The notes under the pieces are model-generated. The model was not told where the DNA came from. It saw only the letters and a program-made list of their open reading frames with translations, and did not search any database. From Trogon surrucura (Eukaryota > Chordata > Aves > Trogoniformes > Trogonidae): DNA of 64,000 bases. The DNA lies in assembly GCA_020746105.1 (NCBI GenBank), contig CM036622.1:37735477-37799476 (forward strand). The letters are read 5' to 3'. A program made the position numbers and the translations under genes. Below, piece after piece: positions 15,501 through 27,500 of the stretch. Position 1 is the stretch's first letter. Each line of letters starts with the position of its first letter.

Positions 15501-18500
15501 TTGTCCTGGTTTCAGCTGGAACAGAGTTAATTCTCTTCCTAGTAGCCAGTACAGTGCTGTATTTTGGATTTACTATGAGAATAGCATTGATAACGCACTG
15601 ATGTTTTAGTTATTGCTAAGTAGTGCTTATCATAAATCAAGGATTTTTAAGTTTCCCATGCTCCACCAGCAAGTAGGGGCACAAAAAGCTGGGAGGGAGC
15701 ATGGTCAGGAGAGCTGACCCAAACTAGCTAAAGAGATATTCCATATCACAGGACACCATGCCCAGTACATGAACTGCCACCAGTTGGCTGAGAGGGGCGG
15801 ATCACTGCTCAGGAACTGGCTGGGCATCAATCAGCAGGTGGCGAGCAATTGCATTGTGCATCATCGGTCTGTCTTGGGTTTTATTTCACTCTCTTTTTGT
15901 TATTTTCCTTTACATTATTGTTGTTGCTGTTATTATTATTATATTTCAATTATTAAACTGTTCTTATCTCAACCTATGAGTCTTACTTTTTTCTATTCTC
16001 CTCCCCATCCCACTAGGTGGTCGTGGGGGATGAGTGAGCAAGCAGCCGTGTGGTGCTTAGTTGCTGGCTGGGGTTAAACCCTGACAGTTAACATGCCAGC
16101 AACTCTTTCAGGTAAGTTCCTACCCTTCAGGAACTTTGAAAAGTATTACCTTTATTTCCGCTGTGTGTGACTGCCTCTGTGTACTAAATAAATGCAGATG
16201 ACTATTAACCAGGCATCTGCATCAGTCTCAGTTACACTCTGCCCTCTAATCTGTACCTACTCAGACTGCATCCAGGATGGTAAATCCCTTTCAAATACCT
16301 GTTTTGATATGTGTGTGTGTGTGTGTGTGTGTGTGTATCTATGCACATCTATAAGCATAGAGAGAATATAAAACGTAATATATATAGATAGTTCACATAT
16401 TTATACATCATTATATATATGCAGAGTAGAGATGAATAATCAATCTATATTTATATAAACTGGGAAGACAAGCATATAAAAATTACAAACATTTATACTT
16501 ATGTAAATATGTATAGGTCAAGGAAAGTGAATATCCCTCTCACATGGGGACAATACCTGGAATGCTATGTACAGTTTTGAGACACCAGTACAAGACTTGC
16601 AGGTGTTTGGCCCAAAGAAGAGAAAGCAATGGAGGATCTATTTGCACTTCATGCACAGTTCAATAGGTAGAGAGAAGAGAGAGACAAACTCCCATTTGAA
16701 GTACACAGCAAAAGGAAAATTGGCAAAAGACACAAGTTACAGCAAGAGAACTTTGCTTAGATGTAAAGAAAATACTCTTCATGGTGAGGGTGATTAAGCA
16801 CTAGAATAGACTCCCCAGAGAGCCTTTGACATCTCCATCCTTGGATATCCTCAGAACCTGGTTACGCAAAGCTCTGAGGAACCTAATGCAGGTTGAAATC
16901 AGGATGGCTGCATCATCAGGTTCCTGCCTTACAGGAAGTGAGAGGGAAGCAAATGTAAAGCTAAAAACTATGATCTAGGGAACCAAGCCAAGCAACTGTC
17001 TTCAACATTAATGCTGGGGTATAAAAGGACTCCATAGTGTTTAGAGACAGTAAGGACATGCAAAACACTTGCATGATGAGAAGAACTGCTTCTATTTTTA
17101 GATTTATCTGATGCAGCAAACATCTACTTAATTTCTGTGGTTTATTGTGCCTTGGATACTATTCATATGAGTTATTTTAATTTAATAGATCATATCTAGA
17201 GAGCTTTATTTGGACTTTCATTCCATGAATCAAGCAAAAAAGAATCATCAAACCTAACAGGACTTTTTTCCCTAAGCACAATTTGATCAAAACCAAATTA
17301 AGATCTCAGGGCTTGAACTAACAGCTAAGGGTATTTTTTCCCTTCTTTAGATAAGGCTGAGACTTATAAAGGAAACTCTTGAGCGTCTATTATAAATCAG
17401 AATGCTACAAATGAAACATGAAGCTTTAGATAATGTCTTACTGGCATAGCGGACTGAAACATGTCACCATTCAAAAATAAAACAAAGTTCTTCCTCAGCA
17501 TTTTCTCTTGAGATGCAAATTCTGTTTTATAACAGGATTCTAGGTTTTCCTTAGAATCTTAACATCTCTACAGCTAATGATTTTTTCATGTAACTAAACC
17601 TCTCGAGTCTCACAATACATCCTTTCCTTATACAGTACCTGGGTTCTGTTACAATCAGCTCAGCCGTTGGCCAGATTAGCTCATGTTTTTTATCAACTGC
17701 ACGCTTGGCCAGAACTGATCTACTTCCCCCTTCCTTGCTCCTCTTCAGAGGCTATTCAAATTTTCTCCAGCTCATTTAGGAAAAAAATATAACCTATTTT
17801 ACTAAAACTGGTAAAGACAGCATCTCAGTGAGTTCTGGAAACTTAGGGGAAGTGGTATCTAAAATTCTGACTTTAGGAGCTTATTTAAAACATAAGAACT
17901 TGTTGCAGTCTGTTAAGTATTACAATTAAAAGTGACCTTTATACTGAGTTTCTGAAATACGAACTATTAGCTTTTTACCAGATTTCAAACGCAATAGTGC
18001 ACTTCAGGGGGTACTTAAGTTTGCTCCTGGCTGTAAGATGCTTTGAGTGGTTCATAAGTTCCCCAGTTAATCAAGGGGGTGAAAGTTTTCTCCGTGTTGC
18101 TCTCCTGCTACCTCTCCTGGCAGCTGAATGGAAGAGCATCCAGCCTAAATACAAGGACCCGGTAATTTTACCTAAATGCTAAAGCAGAAACAGTCATTGT
18201 AAACCTTATTCCATAACGGAGAAACTGAAAAGGAGAAGCTACCTTTGTGTAGGTAGGACAGGAAAGTCAGATCACAGCTCTTTAATACAATGTTGCTGTT
18301 TCTTCCCCTGCCCTCTCACTGAGGTTCAAAGTGTATTACTGCCTTACATTGCAATGCAACAGGACAGCTTCACAGAGTCAGGAAAAAAGGGGGAAAAGTC
18401 TCTACCCTCCAGGCCCAATTGCCTGGAGTAAGGAGATATTAAAATCCCTTCTATTACAGTTTAGCTCCCTGCTGCAGTGGAGCAGGTTAAAGCACCATTT

Positions 18501-21500
18501 GTGCTCTCAGGAGCAGTGCTTTCAGTTTCTTCCCATGGTCTTGGTCCCAGTGCCTAGATTTAAGGAGCTTTAAAGAACTGCAAACGTGGGACTGCACAGT
18601 CCATGCTGTACCAACACCAGGAAACATGGAGAGTTCCTGCTAAAGCCCCTTCTTGGCTGGAGGCCATATCAACGGCCAACCCATATGGGAATGTCCGGAT
18701 ACATGACTTGCATATGGATGGGTCAACCCAAGTCCTACAGCATGTAAACATTTTATGCTTCTGCCTCCTCTACCCCCTTTTTCCTTGTCAGGAACAATTG
18801 ATTTCATCAATAGGATTAATTACCGGCGTTGGTTTCCAGGTAAATCACCTTTGTTACTTTGGAAATCTCTGGATTAGCTACTCCAAGGAACAGATAGGTG
18901 ACCTGAGAGATTAGTGACAATCTGGGAGAAATGCCTGCAGAACAGTTTCAGTCAGGTGGCATGACTTAGAGGAATGGGTTAGAGACAGCTCTGCTGCACC
19001 TACCAACCTCTACTAACTCTAACTAAATCATCTTTTCAGCAGAGTAGTAGCTCACACACATTTCCACATTAATACAAGTTATGCAGCTGCTCACAGCACT
19101 CAGACCAGCTTGAGTGTCCTAAGACATTCACAATGACACAGAGCTGGTTTCAGGAGTAATCTTAGTTATGAGTATCAGTGTCAGTAGTAAGGAACCCTAT
19201 TCTGTGTTTGACAGCTAGAACGTGGCACTTAGAAGTAATGACACATTTTTAAAGGTGTCTTCATATCTTTCACTGGGAATTGAGTAAATATTGACTGTTC
19301 CTATTGGGTATACATTAGTGACCAACGTAATGTCTTCTCCCTCGTGTGATCTTAGTTTCTGAGAAAAAAGAAGTAAGAGAGCTTCAAAAACTGTAAGGAT
19401 TTGTCTTTTGCTCTTTAAAGCTTACATGAGACAAAGAATCATAGAATCATAGAATCATAGAATGTTAGGGATTGGAAGGGACCTCGAAAGATCATCAAGT
19501 CCAATCCCCCTGCCAGAGCAGGAATGCCTAGATAATGCTACACAGGAACGTGTCCAGGCAGGTCTTGAATGTCTCCAGAGAAGGAGACTCCACAACCTCT
19601 CTGGGCAGCCTGTTCCAGTGCTCCGTCACCCTCACTGAGAAGAAGTTTCTTCTCGAGTTTAAGCAGAACCTCTTATGTTCCAGTTTCAGCCCATTACCCC
19701 TTGTCCTATCAGTGGTTGTCACCGAGAAGAGCCTGGCTCCATCCTCGTGACACTCACCCTTGATATATTTGTAAACATTAATGAGGTCACCCCTCAGTCT
19801 CCTCTTCTCCAAACTAAAGAGCCCCAGCTCCTTCAGTCTTTTCTCATAAGGGAGATGCTCCACTCCCTTCATCATCCTAGTTGCCCTGTGCTGGACTCTC
19901 TCCAGCACTTCCCTGTCTTTCTTGAACTGAGGGGCCCAGAACTGGACACAATATTCCAGATGGGGTCTCACCAGGGCAGAGTAGAGGGGAAGGAGAACCT
20001 CTCTTGACCTACTAACCATCCCCCTTCTAATACACCCCAGGATGCCATTGGCCTTCCTGGCCACAAGGGCACACTGCTGGCTCATGGTCATCCTGCTGTC
20101 CACCAAGACTCCCAGGTCCCTTTCCCCTACACTGCTCTATAATAAGTCATTCGCCAACTTATACTGGAACCTGGGGTTGTTCCTACCCAGATGCAAGACT
20201 CTACATTTACCCTTGTTATATTTCATTAAATTTTTCCCCGCCCAACCCTCAGAACAGAGTTTAGTTCTCAGTGTCACAGCCTGTGTGGTGGCAGGGAGGT
20301 TAGCTGCACCTCACCAGTGACTTTGAGTGCAAATCTTGCAGCATCAGATCTCTGATCCACTGGGGAACACGGCAGTCCCCCAACACCAGTGTCAGGATGT
20401 CAGGTCCAGTTAGGTTTAGCATTTGTACTTTCTCTTCAAGACTCTATGGCATGCAAGATATAGAATAATTTTCTTTAAATTAAAACTTCAGTTATTTTAA
20501 AAATGGAATTATATTTTTCACAGAGAAAAACAAAACTCTTCAACAAAACAGCTTCCATCTCAGCGCTTACCACCATATTAACCTAAGCAAGACTAAGGTT
20601 TTCACTAAGGCATCTATCACTATTGGTCCCTCAAATCATTTTCTGGACAAGTGCCCCCTCTGTCTAATGCAATATATACTTAAAAAACTCAACACATTCT
20701 TTCTTTTTGCCTTCCCTTCCCTGACTCATGAGTGTGTTCTTGTTCATCATTGCTTCCTAACAAGTCTTAAATGTTTCTAGAGAGAGATTTTGTTCCTTTT
20801 TAGTTTGTTATATTTTACAGCTTCATAACAGAGCATATCTATCTATTAATTCAGTAAACATCTCAGTATCTATAAAATACAAGATGACAATAAATTAATA
20901 GAAAGCAACTCCACACCTTCAACGCCATGATATTCTTAAATGTCCAGACTCCTGACTGAATCCATCTAAACAGAACATCCTCACGGTTTTCATTTAGTAG
21001 GACCAAGATATTAATTGTGTTAATACGAATAACATCAAAACATTTGCAAATAAAGGAATCATTTTGAAATTAGGTCTACTGTTCTTGTGGAAACAGTAAG
21101 ATAATCTGTATAGTTATATATGATTCTTACCAACTGAGTGCCCACTCGCACACTTCTGGCAGCAGAAGTCCAAATAACACCCAAGTATGCTATACGTTCC
21201 CTCCTTAATGGCGGAACATAACTTGCATTGAATGCAACACATGTGAGCTTAATTTGTATACCTAGTCCCCAGAAATGGAAAGCATGAGTCCTCATACTCG
21301 TAAATAATTTAAGCCAGTGGTTCTCAAACACTTGGATTTGTTAAACTCTTGAACTACTATGCTATAGTGGAAATTTCAGAGTTTCTGTGACCTGCAGCAA
21401 TTTTGCATATCTGACCTGGGATACAGTATATGTGAATCTGCTTTTCTTTTACAAAATCTTCAGAATTTAGAAGTCTTCCACTGAGCTCTCGTGGATGAAA

Positions 21501-24500
21501 AATACTGATTTAGTAAATTCTTTACCTATTTGTTGGGTCATACTGCCTTTTAAGCGTTACATTATGCTCTCCCTTTCTCTCTAGTTCCACTCAATTTTTA
21601 CTTCTGATCTTAATTAAAAATGCTTTCAATTATTCAGCAGTTTTGTTTCTTTTATTGTGCTTAGTGAACTAACTGAAAGAGCTGACATTATTTGGAGTCA
21701 AGAAAAAGTACTTAAAATAGGAAGCTTTGTATAAAAATGCATCAAAATGAGATCTCCCAGCCCTGAAGGAGCCTCTGTAGTTTTTCTATTTGGTTTCAGA
21801 AAACATTCCCAAAGCTTACCAAGACTTTTCAAAATCTCCTATGAGTCAAGAAGAATTAATCTTTAAAATTAAAGCTGCTAGAACTAAACTTCCAGTCTTC
21901 TAACAATCAGCGTGTTTTTGTTCTGGGAGAAAAGATAATCTTGTGTTTAAGGAACTGGAGGAATTAAAAAAAAACCCCAAGTCAACTGTATCATCACCAA
22001 CTTCCTGTATGATCTTTGACAACCCAGACTGACATTTTCTGTTTGTAAGAATAAATATGAAAATGGGAATATAAATATAAAATGTGAATAGCAGCATTTC
22101 TGAGTGATACTGTTGGGAGAAGGCATAGTGAGTAGAAGACGCCTGTACAAGAAAGACCCATAAAATGAAAATACCCTTAAATATTTACTAAGGACTATCT
22201 AAGTGCCACTAGGCATACAGTGCTCAAAGGCTGTCAAAGGAACTGTGTGTAACAGACTATTTGAAATATTGTCATCTAGGCTAGAGCTTGTATGTACTGC
22301 TCTGTTTGGGAGGAATAGTGGAAAAGAGGGAAAACTCACTCTTGAAAGTAGCAGATTTTGACGAGAAGAAAATGACATGAAATATACATTCATAGCTCAG
22401 AAAAATGAATCAGCTAAGGTGTATTGGAGATGGCCTTCACGTTTCTGGCAATGAAGAATGGGTGCTGGTACAAGCTAGGCAAATCTTCCCGGGATCTCTG
22501 TCTGTAAGGGCAACTGGCCATTGCAGAAGTGTGTAAAACAACACCTTTACTGTCCTAAGCGTCAGAATTAGACAGCTACTGATAATATTGCTAAACCTGC
22601 CTATGCTGCAGTCCCTGCTCCAAGCACGGAGCACTTCTATCTACACAATGGGCTCTCTCCAGCTTAACTTTGTCTTCAAGTCAGGCATCTATCCAGAGGA
22701 CACAAACAACTGTCTCAGGTAGGCTGAATGAACCACACCTCAGAGACTCCAAGCTGAAGAGTTATGTGATACAGTCCAAAGCCTTGTTGGTATACTTCTA
22801 AGTCTGTGTTTGTGCCTTCACTCGAAACATAATATCTGCAAAAGGACATTTGTGCCTTTTATTTGAGAAATAGTATCTGCAAAAAGATGTTTCTGCCAAG
22901 AGTACCAAGTTGGCCTGAGTCTCTTTAGTCAACTTTTTTGGAGCTCCCCCCAGGAAAGCCAGATGATTTAGGTTTCACCACTAGGTTTTCACTCATTTTG
23001 CAAAACACCCATTTAAAATGTGTGGTATTTTCATTTGATCTGTAAATTTTCTATTCCAACCTGCAATTAATTTATATAGATAAAATATTCCACTTCTGCT
23101 ATGTGAACTATCTAATCATAAGATAGAAATACAGGAAGTTCTTAAACTGGTTTTACTTTAAAGATGTACGCAGAGGGCCTATTAAAATAAAGACATTGTA
23201 CACTGTCCTGGGTTTAGCTAAAAACCCAGTCCTGTTTAGTGATTTTTTTTTTTTTCTTTTCAGTTTAGTGTCTTCTAAAAGGCTGCACGTTCTGAAGTCA
23301 GCAGCATGTTTCTTCAGACAGTGTGTGCTACTGGCAGTGATAACACCTGATGTTTACAGTCACTGCCTGGGACTGGTATGTAGAAAGGCTCTTGCTTATA
23401 CTTATTCCTATAGTGACCAAGGCCACTGCTGGCTCTTGTGTGCCACGCTGGGGGTGCTGGGTAGTAAGAGGGGGGCACAAGGAAGTAAAAGGTGGCACCT
23501 CCGGGGGGTAACAGACAGGACAGGTGACCAACGAGAGTATTCCATCCCATATACGTCATATTTAGTATAAATTGAGTGATCACGAGAGTTTCGGGCCTTC
23601 TTTTCGCCCTTCCTTTCTGCAATGGCCGGTGTCCAGAGAGGACTCCATCTGACCTCCTGATTTTGATCCGGATCCTGAGTTCCCGAATCCAGCTCCCTGT
23701 ATCCAGCTCCCCGCCGCCGCTGAGCCTGGGGTTTCCCCAGTGTCTCCTGCTCTGCAGCACCAGTGGTGATTTCTATCGGGGGAGGGAGTCGGGTTTGATA
23801 TCGGGCTACTATCTATAGTTGCATATAATTCTTTACTTTTATCTCTTTACCATTATTCCTATTATTTTCATTAAAGCTGTTCTAGTTTTTTTTCTTCTCT
23901 CACCGGTAAGTCTCTCTGCCTCATTCCCTTTTCTCTTCCCGTTTAGGGGGGGAAGAGGGGGTTAGAGAGCGTCTGTCCGCGTTAGTGGCCGGCCCAGCCC
24001 TAACCCGCGACAGATTTATTGGCGCCCAACGTGGGGCAAGAAAACAAACACCAATCAGGCTCAGACTATTTTACCAGTTATTTAGACACAACTGGGCTCT
24101 GATATGTTGCTCGCATAGTTTAAATTCCATCCGGTGCAGTTGAGAGCGTATCAGATCTTTTCTTTGAGAGTTCTGAAGGGTTAGAGGAGTAAAACCGGAC
24201 CGCTCACATCATGTTATCGGTCGGTGAAATGTTATGTCATGTTCTTTTAAATGTGGGTTCCTCCCTGGGTGTCAAAATTTTGTCCAAACTCTCGAGTGTG
24301 ATTTGGTATATCGTTCTGTGGTTTGCCTGTTCTGGTTTCATGACAAGATTTCTCACTGTACTGGGTTTTTTTGGGTCGGTGTATTCTGCAGTAATTTGGG
24401 TGATCGGCATACCTGAATACCTTAAGAGCACAATGATGAATTTTGTTTTTAACTACACTTTCAATTTCACCTTAGGAAATTATACCAATTTGTTTGCTAA

Positions 24501-27500
24501 TCTGAGTATACCAGGTTTTGAGGATTGTGATTGTGAATGCAGTTATTTTAATCGAAAGATTGAATTGCTATTGATTCTGATGTTAATGCCCATGAATCTC
24601 TTGGCATTGTGGTGTTTCTGTAGGAATTTGTGCAAGTCATTGAGTATCACTGTGTCCTTTAACACTCAGTGTGTATCAGCAAATGTCGCCCCTTTGACTA
24701 GAAAGAAACATCGGAGAAAGTCAATTGCCCTACCAACAGATAACACAACTCCAGGACAAAGCCCTCCTAAAGTAGCACCATCAGATGACTCAGATTCAGA
24801 CTCAGGAAAGAAAGCTGGTATCCCTGTGACTGGGAAGAAACATCTAACAAAGACAAATCACCCAACATCAGATGGTTCTGATGCAGGAAAGGGTCCTTCC
24901 CAATCGAAGTCATCAGATAGTTCAGGGTCAGAATCAGACGCAGTTGTCAAACCTTTAACTCTGAGGGACATGCGAGATGTGAGAAAGGACTTTGGCCGTC
25001 GTGAGGGTGAATCATATTACAGGTGGTTACTCCGATGCTGGGATAAAGGAGTCGAGACCATTAATCTGAATGGTAAAGAAGCCAAACAGCTGGGATCCCT
25101 GTCTGGAAACGCAGGCGTTGACACGGAACTTGCAAAAGACGACAACAGTCTCAGCCTCTGGAGAAGACTCTTGACAGCTATTAAGAACCGGTATACACAC
25201 AAGGACGATATTCCTATCCACACAACCAACTGGACCAGTATGGAGAAAGGCATTAAGTTCCTGAGAGAACTAGCAGTGAGAGAGGTGATTTACAGCGATC
25301 CACAAACAATTTTAAACCCTGATCAAATGCCCTGCCACAAACACGTTATTCAGATGTTTGTGAGGAGTGCCCCACCAGTGTATAAGCACACCTTGTCAAC
25401 AATGGTCTGGGCATTAGATGGAGATGGTCAGGTACCAACAGTGAGTGAAGTGGCCAACAAAGCACGACAGTATGAAGACAGTACTGCCAATCCCCAACAA
25501 ATTCAGATTGCTGCCATGGAAAAAATAATCGAGGAAAACAACAGATCACTGGAGAAATTAATTGAGAAAGCAATGGAGAAAACCAATGAATCAATTGAGA
25601 GAGCAATGGAGAAAACCAATCAAGCAATTGAGAAAAATAGTGAATCATTTGAGAAAAACAATCAATCATTAGAGAAGCTGATTGAAACATTGTCCAAGAG
25701 AGATGACAGACCTCAATGGAGCCGCGTTGATGCTGTTAGAAAATACAGACCTTCAAGATCAACTAAAAATGATGGCAACTTGTCATGGAATGACTTGTGG
25801 ATTTTCCTACGTGGATATGGTGAGGACATGAGAAACTGGGATGGAAAACCTACTTCTGCTCTACGAGAACGAGTATCCAATTTGCGAAACACCAACAGAA
25901 GACAACAATCTGCCACGAGAAGGAATAATCAGAATGTAAATGTAGTTAATACTGTGAATCAGGTAAACCCCGTGAATCAGCCTCAAAATTAGAGGGGCCC
26001 TGCCTCCAGCCAGGTGGAGGAGAGGGACAACCGAGTTTATTGGACCGTGTGGATTCGGTGGCCTGGCACATTAGAACCACGAAAATATAGAGCTCTGGTG
26101 GACACTGGTGCACAGTGCACTCTAATGCCATCGAATCATACAGGTACTGAAACTGTTACTATTTCTGGAGTGACAGGTGGTTCTCAACAACTGTCTGTAT
26201 TGGAAGCCGAAATGAGCCTTACTGGGAATATGTGGAAAAAGCACCCCATAGTGACTGGTCCAAATGCCCCATGCATTCTTGGCATAGACTTCCTCAAGAA
26301 AGGGTATTACAAGGATCCAAGAGGGTATCGATGGGCTTTTGGCATAGCAGCTGTAGAGACTGAGGACATTGATCAGCTGTCTAGCTTGCCCAAACTTTCA
26401 GAGGAGTCTAGTGTTGTAGGGCTGATGAAAACTGAAGACCAACAGGTACCAATTGCTACTAAAACAGTGCATCGACGACAATATCGTACCAACCGAGACT
26501 CTGTAGTTCCCATCCATAAGCTGATACGTCAACTAGAAAGTCAAGGAGTGATCAGCAAAGCTCGCTCACCATTTAACAGTCCTATCTGGCCTGTGCGTAA
26601 GTCTGATGGAGAATGGAGATTGACTGTAGACTATCGGGGCCTAAATGAGGTTACACCACCGATGAGTGCTGCCGTGCCGGACATGTTAGATCTTCAGTAT
26701 GAGCTGGAGTCGAAAGCAGCTAAGTGGTATGCCACAATTGACATTGCTAATGCGTTTTTCTCTATTCCTATAGCAGCAGAATGCAGGCCGCAGTTTGCTT
26801 TCACCTGGAGGGGTATCCAGTACACCTGGAACCGACTGCCCCAGGGGTGGAAACACAGCCCTACCATCTGCCATGGACTGATCCATACCGCCCTGGAGAG
26901 GGGTGGAGCTCCGGAACATCTGCAATACATTGATGACATCATTGTATGGGGTAACACAGCAGAAGAAGTTTTCACGAAAGGTAAGAAAATAATTGAGATT
27001 CTTTTGGATGCTGGTTTTGCCATAAAGAGAAGCAAGGTCAAGGGACCTGCACGAGAGATCCAGTATTTGGGAGTGAAATGGCAAGATGGGCGTCGCCAGA
27101 TCCCAATAGACGTGATTAACACAATATCAGCTATGTTGCCACCAACTAACAAAAAAGAAACACAATCCTTCTTAGGTACTGTGGGTTTCTGGAGAATGCA
27201 TATTCCTGGTTATAGTCAGATTGTGAAACCTCTTTTTGATGTGACTCGAAAGAAAAACAAATTTCAATGGGGCCCTGAACAGCAACAGGCCTTTGAACAA
27301 ATCAAACAAGAGATTGTACAGGCAGTAGCTCTTGGGCCAATCCGAACAGGGCAAGATATTAAAAATTTGCTATACACTGCAGCTGGGGACAATGGTCCTA
27401 CCTGGAGCCTTTGGCAGAGGGCACCAGGAGAAACTCGAGGTCGACCCTTAGGATTTTGGAGCCGAAAATATAGAGGCTCTGAGGCCAACTATACTGCAAC

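Noticed and set aside
23314-23818. Frames of 148, 80 and 67 codons inside the LTRs
   Set aside because: They recur exactly in the other LTR because the LTRs are identical; they show no protein resemblance and overlap promoter and polyadenylation signals.
26686-27152. Minus-strand frames of 132 and 152 codons
   Set aside because: They are antisense shadows of the reverse transcriptase region.
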